The translations under genes were made by a program, and so were the position numbers. From Pseudoalteromonas aurantia (GTDB lineage: Bacteria; Pseudomonadota; Gammaproteobacteria; Enterobacterales; Alteromonadaceae), in the NCBI RefSeq assembly GCF_005886875.1, contig NZ_PNBY01000062.1, positions 1 to 64,000 on the forward strand: a stretch of DNA of 64,000 bases. The letters are read 5' to 3'. The notes below the pieces were generated by a model that saw nothing but the letters and a program-made list of their open reading frames with translations, did not search any database and was not told where the DNA came from. Of this stretch, positions 18,383 to 28,339 are shown one piece after another. The first letter of the stretch is position 1. Each line of letters begins with the position of its first letter.

Positions 18383-19867
18383 ATGACTATCCGTACTCGT
18401 GTAGCCCCGTCGCCGACGGGTGATCCGCATTTAGGCACCGCTTATATTGCGCTTTTTAATTACTGTTTTGCTAAACAGCAAGGTGGTGAGTTTGTATTAC
18501 GTATTGAAGATACGGACCAAGTGCGCAGCACCCCAGAATCAGAACAAGCGATTATGGATAGCCTACGTTGGTTAGGCTTAGAGTGGGATCATGGCCCTGA
18601 TATTGGTGGCGAGTTTGGCCCATATCGCCAATCAGAGCGCAGTGAGATATACAAAAAATATGCACACCAGCTGGTTGAACAAGGTAAAGCTTTTTACTGT
18701 TTTGCGACCTCTGAAGAGTTAGACCAAATGCGTGAAGAGCAAATGGCTGAAGGATTGCGTCCAAAATATGATGGACGTGGTTTACTGCTAACGGAAGAGC
18801 AAATTAAAGCGAACTTAGACGCAGGTAAGCCTTATGTGATCCGTATGAAGATCCCAGCCGAAGGTACGTTTAAGTTCAATGACTATCTGCGAGATGAAAT
18901 AGAGATCCCGTGGGAAAATGTCGACATGCAGGTGTTACTTAAAGCTGATGGGTTCCCGACGTATTTCTTAGCGAATGTCGTTGACGACCACCATATGCAG
19001 ATCAGTCATATTTTTCGTGGGGAAGAGTGGATCAACTCAGCTCCTAAGTTGCTGAAATTATATGAAGACTTTGGTTGGGAAGCGCCTGTGCTAGGCCACC
19101 TTCCATTGTTACGCAACCCTGATAAGTCTAAATTGTCGAAGCGTAAGAACCCCACTTCAATTAATTATTATAAAGAGATGGGCTTTTTACCTGAGGCTGT
19201 ACTTAATTATCTTGGTCGTATGGGGTGGTCTATGCCTGATGAACGTGAAAAATTCACGTTAGCAGAAATGATTGAACACTTTGATATGAAAAGAGTTTCA
19301 CTGGGTGGACCGGTATTTGATGTTGATAAGTTAAGCTGGTTAAACGGCCTTTGGATCCGTGAAAACCTCACTGACGAACAGCTTATTCAGCGTTTTGTGG
19401 ATTGGAAGTTTAACGGTGAAACGCTAGCACGAATTTTACCTGAAGCGAAAGCGCGGATTAATACCTTGTCTGACTTGGTTGAATTGGCTGGTCACTTTGT
19501 GGGGGGGATCCCTGAGTATGAGCCTGCGTTGCTAACGGCAGGTAAAGCGGATGAAGAGGTTGTTCGTCAGGCATTACAGTTCTTTATTTGGGAACTTGAA
19601 AGCTTACGTAGCTGGGAAAAAAGCGAAATTTTTGCGATTGCAAAATCAGTGTCTATGTTCCATGAGTTAAAAATTAAAGACTTCTTAGAGCCAATCTTTG
19701 TAGCTATTACAGGTAAAGAATCTTCAACTTCTGTATTGGATGCAATGGAAATCTTAGGCTCAGATCTGTCAAGAGCACGTTTACGTGTTGCGTTAGCACA
19801 TATTGGCGTATCGAAGAAACAAGCTAAAAAGCTTGAAAAAGCCTATAGAGATTACCCTACTTCATAA
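18383..19867 (+). CDS. gltX: Glutamyl-tRNA synthetase
   Basis: About 494 residues. The start is the ATG giving [13 protein letters not shown]; upstream residues come from the palindromic terminator. It is a class I synthetase that charges tRNA-Glu. The HIGH motif appears as HLGT (residues 16-19), and KLSKR follows DKS in the middle of the chain. RIEDTDQ and the Rossmann blocks agree with bacterial GluRS rather than GlnRS or the short Glu-Q-RS. A terminator follows. Confidence 0.96.
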   Translation: MTIRTRVAPSPTGDPHLGTAYIALFNYCFAKQQGGEFVLRIEDTDQVRSTPESEQAIMDSLRWLGLEWDHGPDIGGEFGPYRQSERSEIYKKYAHQLVEQGKAFYCFATSEELDQMREEQMAEGLRPKYDGRGLLLTEEQIKANLDAGKPYVIRMKIPAEGTFKFNDYLRDEIEIPWENVDMQVLLKADGFPTYFLANVVDDHHMQISHIFRGEEWINSAPKLLKLYEDFGWEAPVLGHLPLLRNPDKSKLSKRKNPTSINYYKEMGFLPEAVLNYLGRMGWSMPDEREKFTLAEMIEHFDMKRVSLGGPVFDVDKLSWLNGLWIRENLTDEQLIQRFVDWKFNGETLARILPEAKARINTLSDLVELAGHFVGGIPEYEPALLTAGKADEEVVRQALQFFIWELESLRSWEKSEIFAIAKSVSMFHELKIKDFLEPIFVAITGKESSTSVLDAMEILGSDLSRARLRVALAHIGVSKKQAKKLEKAYRDYPTS

Positions 19868-19891
19868 TTCAACTGTTTGAATTTTATAATT

Positions 19892-19924
19892 AAAAAGCCA
19901 CCTTAAATCTAGGTGGTTTTTTTT
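19892..19924 (+). terminator. Rho-independent terminator of gltX
   Basis: Stem AAGCCACCT and AGGTGGTT with a seven-base loop and eight T, 25 nt past the stop. Confidence 0.9.
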
Positions 19925-20010
19925 ATGCTTAAATTTAAACAGATTCGACCTCTTATTGTAAATATTCTGATAACATGGCGCGGTTTTATAACTGATCAAA
20001 GAAAGAGTAT

Positions 20011-20703
20011 ATGTTAAGTCGTTTTTACCAAGAGCAAGGCGAGCACGTGGTGATCACCCGTGAACAAGGTAGTTTATTTGCAAAGCAAGTTGCAGATGAT
20101 TTTAATCCATTGCATGACGTTGATGCTAAAAAGTTTTGTGTTCCTGGCGACTTACTTTTTTCTTTGGTTTTAGCCCGCTATGGGGTCAGTGATAATATGC
20201 AGTTTTCATTTGTCGGTATGGTTGATGAGAAGTCATTATTGAGCTTTCCAACAGGGGGAAGTGAATTCGATATTACCGCAAATGATAAAGTGATGATGTC
20301 GGTAAAACGAGAGGGCGAAGCGAACTTATGCCCAACGTTAATTGACAGTTTGACCAAGAGCTATGTTGAGTTTTCTGGCACTGCATTTCCGCATGTTATT
20401 ATTCCTTTAATGGCAGAGCAGGGGGTTATGATAAACCCTGCACGTCCTATGGTAATTTATGAATCAATGGCGATTCATTTAGATGATAAATCTATTTCTC
20501 AGGTGGAGCTAGCTGCTGATACGCCGGAATTTAGCTACGAAGGTAAACGCGGTAAAATTGTTTTACGCTTTAAGTTATTAAGTAACGGTCAGCAAGTTGG
20601 TCGGGGTGAAAAGCATATGTTGGTGTCAGGTATTCGTGAATACTGCCAAGATATGGTTGATGATTTAATTACATATTACAACAACAGAAAAGCCACTCTA
20701 TAA
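20011..20703 (+). CDS. DUF3581 family protein
   Basis: A protein of 230 residues that resembles the DUF3581 family of gammaproteobacteria. The block QVADDFNPLHDVDAKKF recalls the hydratase/MaoC hot-dog motif (D-F-N-x-x-H), so it may bind an acyl-CoA-like ligand; this is inference. It is a cytosolic, single-gene unit with a GAAAGAG leader before the ATG. Confidence 0.75.
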   Translation: MLSRFYQEQGEHVVITREQGSLFAKQVADDFNPLHDVDAKKFCVPGDLLFSLVLARYGVSDNMQFSFVGMVDEKSLLSFPTGGSEFDITANDKVMMSVKREGEANLCPTLIDSLTKSYVEFSGTAFPHVIIPLMAEQGVMINPARPMVIYESMAIHLDDKSISQVELAADTPEFSYEGKRGKIVLRFKLLSNGQQVGRGEKHMLVSGIREYCQDMVDDLITYYNNRKATL

Positions 20704-20804
20704 ACGCATGTTACCGTGCATACCTGATAGGAACGTCTGATGCGGGCATCTGTTGCACGCATTTGTTATACTGCAGCCAACTTATTTGTCTGTGAGTCGT
20801 CACT

Positions 20805-22043
20805 ATGTCATTCCAATCTTTGCAGTTAGCGCCTGAGCTTGATCAGGCCTTAGCGACACTGCAGTTTTCTGTTCCCACTCCAATACAACAGCAAAGCATT
20901 CCTCTGGTGCTTGAAGGGCATGATTTATTAGCCACAGCACAAACCGGTACGGGCAAAACTGCGGCTTTCATGTTGCCAATCTTACATCGTCTTTTAAAAG
21001 AACCGGAACACAATGGTAAGGTAAGGGCTTTAGTGTTGGCACCAACCAGAGAGCTTGCTCAACAAGTTGCAGCTAATAGTGAAGCGTACGCTCAGTACAC
21101 AGGTTTAAAAGTCGCGTGTATTTACGGCGGGGCGAATATTAGTCCACAAGAGAAGGCACTCAAAGCGGGTGTTGATGTTGTTGTTGCAACCCCAGGTCGG
21201 TTACTTGATCACTTACTAAAGGGCACTTTAAAGTTAGACAAGATATCTCACTTGGTCTTTGATGAAGCCGACCGTATGCTTGATATGGGGTTTATCGGTG
21301 AAATTAAGCGCATTATGCGCCATTTACCAGAACAAAGACAAACGCTACTATTTTCAGCCACCCTCGATGAACAAGTACAAAAGTTGGCCGCACAATGGCT
21401 TACCAAGCCGCAGCGAGTGGGTGTAGATCCAGAGAATAGCGCAGCCGAAAAAGTAGAACAGCTATTTTATGCGGTCGATGATGATAGAAAGCGTGAGCTG
21501 ATGTCACATCTTATCGGGAAGAATAATTGGCAGCAGGTGCTTATTTTTACTCGAACGAAAAATATGGCCGATGAATATGCCAAAGAACTGAATAAAGACG
21601 GCTTGCCAACTTTAGCTATTCATGGTGATAAATCGCAAGGTGCCCGGGATAAAGCGTTGGCACAATTTAAATCAGGTAAAACGAGAGTGCTGGTTGCGAC
21701 TGATGTTGCTGCGCGTGGCATAGATATTGTTGATTTAAATTATGTGATAAACGCACAGCTCCCCTTCGTTGCAGAAGATTATATCCATCGCATAGGGCGG
21801 ACTGGGCGCGCAGGTAAAACTGGGATGGCGTTATCGTTGGTGAGCATAGATGAGCAGTGGTTACTAGACGAGCTTGAAGTGTTACTTGATGAGCGCCTCA
21901 CACCGCAATGGTTACAAGGTTATGAACCCGACTTAACGAAGGAGCCCAAAGATAACCGCAAAAACTCAGCGAAAGCACGTAAGCAACGCGATAAAAAACA
22001 TATTTTAGGTAAGCGAGATCAGCGACGCCGTAAAAATAAATGA
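20805..22043 (+). CDS. DEAD-box ATP-dependent RNA helicase (RhlE-like)
   Basis: A protein of 412 residues with all helicase motifs in order: Q motif (PTPIQQQSIP), Walker A ATAQTGTGKT, PTRELA, TPGRLLD, DEAD, SAT, ARGIDI and HRIGRTGRAG. A basic tail (KARKQRDKKHILGKRDQRRRKNK region) likely binds RNA. Among E. coli paralogues it is closest in plan to RhlE, but SrmB cannot be excluded, so no symbol is assigned. It probably acts in ribosome assembly or mRNA decay. Confidence 0.92.
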   Translation: MSFQSLQLAPELDQALATLQFSVPTPIQQQSIPLVLEGHDLLATAQTGTGKTAAFMLPILHRLLKEPEHNGKVRALVLAPTRELAQQVAANSEAYAQYTGLKVACIYGGANISPQEKALKAGVDVVVATPGRLLDHLLKGTLKLDKISHLVFDEADRMLDMGFIGEIKRIMRHLPEQRQTLLFSATLDEQVQKLAAQWLTKPQRVGVDPENSAAEKVEQLFYAVDDDRKRELMSHLIGKNNWQQVLIFTRTKNMADEYAKELNKDGLPTLAIHGDKSQGARDKALAQFKSGKTRVLVATDVAARGIDIVDLNYVINAQLPFVAEDYIHRIGRTGRAGKTGMALSLVSIDEQWLLDELEVLLDERLTPQWLQGYEPDLTKEPKDNRKNSAKARKQRDKKHILGKRDQRRRKNK

Positions 22044-22058
22044 GTTAACTCTCTATTA

Positions 22059-23028
22059 ATGCGACAGTTTTGGTGTCTGGTTGGTATGCATATTAAGCAA
22101 GAGGCAACGGACATAGGCACACAAGAGACGCTCGCGAAATGGCAAAAAACCATTGATTTAATGGCGCGGGTATTTAACACCCTCGCCAGGTTTATAGTAC
22201 AAGCTCAACAAGATGGGGAGCTGTACTGGTCGCCAATCGTAATGAAAAGAACCCTTATTCAGCCGGTGGTGTTATTCCACTCGACACCAATATTTTTTGT
22301 AAAAAAGTGGTGTTAGATAACGCACCGTTATATGAACGCTATGCGAACGAATTAGCGGTGGGAAACAAACCCAGAGGTGAGTGAAGGTGAAGTCGAATCG
22401 TTCCTATTCGGTGGCCTGACGGTAGCGCATTTGGCACGTTATGCGTGATGGATTTTAAAATCCCCGCTGATGATATTCATTTACAGGAATTAATAGAGCA
22501 TCTATGAGATATGCTCGAAGATGATTTGATTTTAATTCACCGTTTTAGCCAAATGCGCCATATTGCCATGCTGGATCCGTTGACCAATATTTATAATCGA
22601 CGGGCAGTTGTGATATTCGCGGCACATAAACGTGATATTGCTCCTAAAATGCATATGTACTTTTATGGTATTTTTATTGATTTGAATGAGTTCAAGGCTG
22701 TAAATGATCAGTATGGCCACCCTGTTGGTGATAAAGTATTAAATGGGTTAGCTACAGCTATAAAGGCGGTAAGTCGTGATGATGATTTCGTTGGGCGTAT
22801 GGGCGAAGATGAATTTTAATGTTTGTTCAAGAACCATCTGGCGACTGGGTAAATGATTTTATGCAACGTTTAACCACTGAGTTTGAGCAATTGCTGTTAG
22901 AGCAAAGCCTACCCAATGTGGTGTTTAGCTATGAGTATGCTCAGACCGACGATTCGTTTTTTGACTTACAACAATTAATTAGCCTAGCTAATAAAGCGAT
23001 GTATCAAGCTAAGACTGAAAAGCCTTAA
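22059..23028 (+). pseudogene. Decayed GAF-GGDEF diguanylate cyclase
   Basis: Pieces of a sensor diguanylate cyclase lie in different frames. The start (AKWQKTIDLMARVFNTLARFIVQA) and a later frame with RWPDGSAFGTLCVMDF give a GAF domain. After an in-frame TGA near 22505 comes a GGDEF domain (DPLTNIYNRRA, DLNEFKAVND, GHPVGDKVL) that ends in GEDEF followed directly by TAA, and the C-terminal part (YAQTDDSFFDLQQL, ANKAMYQAK) continues in another frame. At least two frameshifts and two stops make c-di-GMP synthesis impossible. It starts 15 nt after the helicase gene. Confidence 0.9.
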
Positions 23029-23054
23029 CTCAATACACAAAAGCACTCTGCATA

Positions 23055-24011
23055 TTATGCAATTTTCTTCTCAGCCAAGTTCAATTCCATAGTGGCCTTG
23101 AGTAAGCGGTAAAGGTTTATTGATGCATCAATTTCTTCTTTACGGTTAGTTAAGCTTTCAATGTTCAACCCTAAAGGGACATTCAATCGTGCGCAGCTTT
23201 GTAAGATTAAGTCTAAGTTCTCACGACAAATACGGATTGATTCACTCAACGGGTTTTGTGAGTCCAGCATGCGCCACTTGGTTGCATCTGGCACCGAGAT
23301 GCCCAACCACTCCATAAACTCTAGCGTCTTTTGTCCGCCACAGGGTGTGAACGTTAAAATAATGCGTTTAGGTGTATCGCCTTGTTGCTTGCAAGTTCTT
23401 GCGTAGCTGGTGAGTAAGTCGATAGTTTCTTGGGGGTTATAGACTGCTTGAGATATAAAAAATTCGCAGCCTTGCGCTGTTTTTTCGATTAAACGTTGCT
23501 GTTCGTTTTTTTTACTCGCGTGGCGCTCGGCAATCGTGACGCCCCCGAGAAAAAATGATTCTTGGTGAACAGCCAATGCTTTATAGGCATCGGGTAAGCT
23601 TAATCGAATGTCACTAGTAGAGGATGGGCTGCCAACAAGGACGAGGTTATCTAATCCAAATTTGTCTTTTGTGTCGCTTAGCCACTCATTAAATTGTGAC
23701 ACATCACGCTGTGCAACGCTTTTGTAGGTGATCACATCTAATTGAGATAACTCCCTAATGAGCTGGCTATATTCACACGGGTCAACCGTATGTTTAAACG
23801 GAAAAGGACGTGGAGCTTGTGTACGACTACTTTCATCTTGAATATCGTAGATAACGACACCGTCGTACTCTATTTCGTGTAAACGAGCCAGCAGCTTATT
23901 GGCAATGATTTCTAATTGAGCTCTATCAGTACTTTGCTTTGGTGGGGTAGTACCAATCAAGTAAACGCCCTGATTTGGGTCTTGTATTTTGTCTTGCAGT
24001 GATAAAGCCAT
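23055..24011 (-). CDS. Methylenetetrahydrofolate reductase-like protein
   Basis: About 318 residues, starting at MALSLQDKI (an ATG nine bases earlier is possible). The TIM-barrel FAD enzyme of the MTHFR family is suggested by GVVIYDIQDE, FFLGGVTIAERH, CEFFISQAVYNP and the C-terminal LNIESLTNRKEEIDAS. It is divergent from classical MetF and lacks metF neighbours, so it may be a paralogue with a different role in one-carbon metabolism. Confidence 0.72.
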   Translation of the reverse strand: MALSLQDKIQDPNQGVYLIGTTPPKQSTDRAQLEIIANKLLARLHEIEYDGVVIYDIQDESSRTQAPRPFPFKHTVDPCEYSQLIRELSQLDVITYKSVAQRDVSQFNEWLSDTKDKFGLDNLVLVGSPSSTSDIRLSLPDAYKALAVHQESFFLGGVTIAERHASKKNEQQRLIEKTAQGCEFFISQAVYNPQETIDLLTSYARTCKQQGDTPKRIILTFTPCGGQKTLEFMEWLGISVPDATKWRMLDSQNPLSESIRICRENLDLILQSCARLNVPLGLNIESLTNRKEEIDASINLYRLLKATMELNLAEKKIA

Positions 24012-24267
24012 AATCCTCATTCCAGCCTAAAGTCGTTTTGATGGGTATAATATAGCAGCCATTTAGACGTCTAGATAGATTTTTTTATTGAAACTTACTC
24101 AACAACCCTGAATTAGACGCACATTCTTAATTAGTCTACTGAAATTTCTCGACATATTTTTTTACATTAATCTGCCTTTTTTGGGTATAACCCTTGTTAA
24201 TTTACGGCATAATTGCATGGTTAAACTAGCCACCGCGTTAGTTAAAAAATAATTTTTAAGGACACAT

Positions 24268-27138
24268 ATGAAATTTAAACTATTGGCAACCAGCCTAGCG
24301 GTAACACTCGCATTAACTGGCTGTGTAAGTAACAGTGCGAACAACAGCACACCTGTGGCTAGCGAAGCAAATGCCAGTGATAAAGTGTTTTCACAAGATT
24401 ACCTAATTGAAGAGCTTGAGAATGGCTTACGAGTCATGGTAGTAAAAACGGATTACCCTGATGTGGTGTCATTACAGATCCCAGTATCTGTGGGCTCGCG
24501 TGATGAAGTAGAGGCAGGTAAAACCGGCTTTGCTCATTTCTTTGAACATATGATGTTTAAAGGATCTGAAAAGTACCCCCAAGAAGTGTACACAGATATA
24601 TTGAAAAACTCAGGGGTTGATAATCGTGCATATACAACCAATGATTTTACTAATTATTACTTGAGCTTTTCAAAAGAACATTTAAACAAAGTCCTTGAAA
24701 TCGAAGCTGACATATTTCAAAACTTATCATACACCGAGGAGCAGTTTCGTACTGAAGCGCTGACTGTAAAAGGCGAGTATTTAAAGAACAATGCAAACCC
24801 AGTGCGTAAGTTATTATCGGCAGTACGTAACGAAGCTTTCGATAAGCATACCTATAAGCACACGACAATGGGCTTTTTCGAAGATATTGAAGCAATGCCA
24901 GATCAAATGGTGTATGGGCAAACCTTCTTTGAGCGCTTTTATAAACCAGAATATGTATCAATGGTGATTGTTGGTGACGTTGACCCACAAGAAACCATGA
25001 AAGCAGTCAAGCAGCATTGGGGAAATTGGAAAAAAGGTGACTTCAAAGCAGAGGTGCCTGTTGAGCCAAAACAAACTGAGGCAAAATATGTCCATGAGCA
25101 ATTTGAAGGTATGCCTGGTCATTGGTTATTAGTTTCTTATAAAGGCACTTCATGGATGCCAGAGAAGAAAGACCGAGCGGCGCTAGATCTGATCTCAGAG
25201 CTATACTTTGGTAAAAACTCTGCGTTGTATCAAGAGCTTGTTGTCGACAAACAAATCGCCAGTCAAATGTTCCCGTACAATGCAGAAACGAAAGACCCAG
25301 GGCTATTACACGTATTTGTTAAAGTTGAAAAAGAGCAAGATTTAACGGTTGTTCGAGATGCAATTAACCGTACTTATGCTAGTGCGCGTACTGAGCTGGT
25401 TGATGCTGATAAATTGGCAGCATTAAAATCAAATAGAAAATATAGCTTTATTAATGGCCTTGATTCATCACAAGCCATAGCATCTACGCTTGCACGTTAT
25501 ATGCATTTTGAGCGTGATCCTGAAGTGATTAATCAATTATACCAATCGGCTGATTCAGTGACGCCAGAAGATATCCGCACTCTCGCGAATAAATATTTTG
25601 TCGACAGTGGGCGTACGACAGTCACTATGTCAGATCTTGCTAAGGTATCAGGGTTCGAGCGTGAAGTCTCTCTGAATACGCTGGTTGCAGACTCAAAACA
25701 GCCAGTAGAACGTCACTTTAAGTTACTTGATAAAACCAATACCTCTCCACTTGTTGACGTGAACTTATTGTTTTATACAGGTGCCGCAGCTGATCCTGTT
25801 GGAAAAAAAGGGGTGGCAGCTCTGACTGCGGCTATGCTTGCAAAAGGCGGCTCACAAACGAAAACGTATAAAGAAATTCAAACGGCGCTTTATCCAATTG
25901 CGGGCAGTTTTAATTACCAAATTGATAAAGAAATGATTTCATTGCGCGGGCGTGTTCACAAAGATAATGCCCAGCAATGGTATGACCTAGTCAGTGGCCA
26001 ACTACTTGACCCAGGCTTTAGAGAAGATGATTTTAAACGTTTAAAGAAAGAGCTGATAGACGGCATAAAAGCAGGCTTAAAGTCTTCTAATGATGAAGAA
26101 CTAGGTAAAGAGGTGCTTTATCATAAACTTTATCAAGGCCACCCATATGAAAGTTATAACTTTGGTGATTTGTCTGATTTAGAGGCCTTAACGTTAGACG
26201 ATGTGAAAGCTTTCTATCATGCTGAGTTTACTCAGGCTAAATTAAATGTGGGGATCACCGGTGCGCTCTCTGACAAAGTAAAAACACAGCTATTAGATGA
26301 CTTAGCGACGCTCCCCAAAGGTGATGAAGCACGTTTGATGGTACCAGATGCGCCAGTGTTAACAGGTCGTCACGCAACAATTATTGAGAAAAGTGCCCAA
26401 TCTACCGCTGTGTCGTTTGGTTTTCCTATCGACACAATACGCAGTTCTAAAGATTGGACAGCATTGTGGCTAGTACGGTCATATTTTGGTGAGCACCGCA
26501 GTTCGAATAGCTTTTTGTATAAGCGTATTCGTCAAACTCGTGGTATGAATTATGGTGATTATGCATATATTGAATACTTCCCACGCGGTATGTTCCAAAC
26601 AAAGCCTGATGCGAACTTAGGCCGTTCAGAGCAGATTTTCCAAATTTGGTTACGTCCACTTCGTTCGAATAATGATGCTCACTTTGCAACACGCGTTGCA
26701 CAATTTGAGCTAGATAAGTTAATTGAGCAAGGTATGACTGAAAAAGACTTTAATGCGACGCGAAACTTCTTAAGTAATTACGTTCCGCAGCTAGTAGCAA
26801 GTCAAGATCGCCAGTTAGGATATGCACTCGATAGTGAGTATTACAACACGGAAAGCTTTGTTGAATATGTTCGTAAACAACTTGCTAATTTGACGGTGGA
26901 AGATGTCAATCGCGTGATATCTGACACACTACAAACTGACAATATGCATTATGTTTTCATCACTGGTGATGGTAAAGATATGGCACAACGTTTGGCGTCG
27001 GAGCAAGTATCGTCGCTTAAATACAACACGGATAAGCCAGCATCGCTGATTAATGAAGACAAGCAGATTGAAAAGTATAAGCTGGCAATTCCATCAGGCA
27101 ATATAACAGTGGAAGATGTAAAAACTGTTTTTGAATAA
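24268..27138 (+). CDS. M16 family zinc metalloprotease lipoprotein
   Basis: A protein of 956 residues. The signal peptide ends in a lipobox, LALTGC, so Cys19 is probably lipidated. The inverted zinc motif HxxEH is seen as HFFEH near residue 92, with the downstream Glu in the ALTVKGEYLKN helix. Four M16-type domains are expected, the second half (from about residue 500) lacking the metal motif as in other pitrilysin relatives. It likely degrades peptides in the periplasm. A hairpin follows the stop. Confidence 0.92.
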   Translation: MKFKLLATSLAVTLALTGCVSNSANNSTPVASEANASDKVFSQDYLIEELENGLRVMVVKTDYPDVVSLQIPVSVGSRDEVEAGKTGFAHFFEHMMFKGSEKYPQEVYTDILKNSGVDNRAYTTNDFTNYYLSFSKEHLNKVLEIEADIFQNLSYTEEQFRTEALTVKGEYLKNNANPVRKLLSAVRNEAFDKHTYKHTTMGFFEDIEAMPDQMVYGQTFFERFYKPEYVSMVIVGDVDPQETMKAVKQHWGNWKKGDFKAEVPVEPKQTEAKYVHEQFEGMPGHWLLVSYKGTSWMPEKKDRAALDLISELYFGKNSALYQELVVDKQIASQMFPYNAETKDPGLLHVFVKVEKEQDLTVVRDAINRTYASARTELVDADKLAALKSNRKYSFINGLDSSQAIASTLARYMHFERDPEVINQLYQSADSVTPEDIRTLANKYFVDSGRTTVTMSDLAKVSGFEREVSLNTLVADSKQPVERHFKLLDKTNTSPLVDVNLLFYTGAAADPVGKKGVAALTAAMLAKGGSQTKTYKEIQTALYPIAGSFNYQIDKEMISLRGRVHKDNAQQWYDLVSGQLLDPGFREDDFKRLKKELIDGIKAGLKSSNDEELGKEVLYHKLYQGHPYESYNFGDLSDLEALTLDDVKAFYHAEFTQAKLNVGITGALSDKVKTQLLDDLATLPKGDEARLMVPDAPVLTGRHATIIEKSAQSTAVSFGFPIDTIRSSKDWTALWLVRSYFGEHRSSNSFLYKRIRQTRGMNYGDYAYIEYFPRGMFQTKPDANLGRSEQIFQIWLRPLRSNNDAHFATRVAQFELDKLIEQGMTEKDFNATRNFLSNYVPQLVASQDRQLGYALDSEYYNTESFVEYVRKQLANLTVEDVNRVISDTLQTDNMHYVFITGDGKDMAQRLASEQVSSLKYNTDKPASLINEDKQIEKYKLAIPSGNITVEDVKTVFE

Positions 27139-27160
27139 ATAACGAACTATGTTAACGAAA

Positions 27161-27191
27161 CATGGCCATACTCAATTTATGGCCATGTTTA
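27161..27191 (+). terminator. Terminator of the M16 protease gene
   Basis: CATGGCCATA pairs with TATGGCCATG across a seven-base loop, followed by TTTATAT. Confidence 0.7.
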
Positions 27192-27428
27192 TATCTTAAT
27201 GGTAAAGGGAATAGTCACTATTTTTAGCAGGACGATGTTGTCGTAAGCTAAATGTGGAGGTTGAACGTCAATTTGATAAATAGCGTTCACATAGTCATAA
27301 AAATGATAATATTGCTCTATACAGAGCGGTTTGTTATAAGTAATAGCGAGAAGGTTTGCAATAGCAGTAACATATCTTGTGTTAAGCCGTTAAAATCTTC
27401 AAGTATTATCAATAGTTAGGTTTTCCTT

Positions 27429-28250
27429 ATGCGTCATGAAATTTGGCACCAGCTACAAAAAGAAGCAAAAGAATTAGTCAACGTCGAGCCTTTACTCGCA
27501 AGTCATGTTTATTCAAGTGTGCTAAATCATGAGTGTTTGGGGGCAGCATTGAGTTTCATCGTTGCTAACAAATTGGCTGATGCCGTGGTATCAGCGTTTA
27601 CGATAAGAGAATTGTTCGATCAAGCGTTTGTCGATTGCGATAAAATGCTCGCGCATGTAGCCCATGATATAAAAGCGGTTAAAGATCGCGACCCAGCGGC
27701 CGATAGTTACTTAACCGTAATTTTGAATCTGAAAGGTTTTCATGCGATACAAGCACATCGACTTGCCTACTGCTTATGGCGACAAAACAGAAAAGAATTG
27801 GCTCGGTTTATTCAAAGCCGTACATCCGAAGTATTTGGTGTTGACATCCATCCTGCTTGTAAAGTCGGTCATGGCATTATGCTTGATCATGCGACTGGTA
27901 TAGTGATTGGTGAAACCGCCGTTATTGAAGATAATGTGTCTATTTTACAATCGGTCACATTGGGTGGAACAGGAAATGAGCAAGGTGATCGACATCCTAA
28001 AATCCGTGCCGGTGTGCTAATTGGCGCTGGGGCGAAAGTACTTGGTAACATTGAAGTGGGAGAATGCGCGCGAATTGGCGCAGGTTCTGTCGTATTGAAC
28101 CCTGTAGCACCGCATACCACGGTTGTTGGGATCCCAGCTAAAGTCGTGGGTAAACCAAGCTGTCCTAATCCAGCTGAAAGCATGAATCAAAACTTCTTAG
28201 AAGATGAACCAAGTTCGGTGAATGATTCTCACACGAGTGCAATGCTCTAG
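27429..28250 (+). CDS. cysE: Serine O-acetyltransferase
   Basis: A protein of 273 residues. It makes O-acetylserine for cysteine synthesis. The N-terminal helical domain (LASHVYSSVLNHECLGAALSF) and the left-handed beta helix of hexapeptide repeats (HPACKVGHGIMLDHATGIVIGE region, then VTLGGTG) are those of CysE. The tail after residue 250 is short and acidic and does not end in the usual isoleucine that inserts into CysK; here it ends in Leu. It is convergent with xseA. Confidence 0.94.
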   Translation: MRHEIWHQLQKEAKELVNVEPLLASHVYSSVLNHECLGAALSFIVANKLADAVVSAFTIRELFDQAFVDCDKMLAHVAHDIKAVKDRDPAADSYLTVILNLKGFHAIQAHRLAYCLWRQNRKELARFIQSRTSEVFGVDIHPACKVGHGIMLDHATGIVIGETAVIEDNVSILQSVTLGGTGNEQGDRHPKIRAGVLIGAGAKVLGNIEVGECARIGAGSVVLNPVAPHTTVVGIPAKVVGKPSCPNPAESMNQNFLEDEPSSVNDSHTSAML

Positions 28251-28339
28251 CTGTCACCAAAATTCGCTCTGTTGGGCTGTTCATCATTTATAATGAGGGT
28301 TGCCCAACCAAACGTTTCTTTAAAAATAAATCAATGGGC

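Noticed and set aside
28250-28339. Strong bidirectional terminator between cysE and xseA
   Set aside because: GTTGGGC and GCCCAAC can pair, but the loop is long and no T run follows on either strand, so it was not listed.
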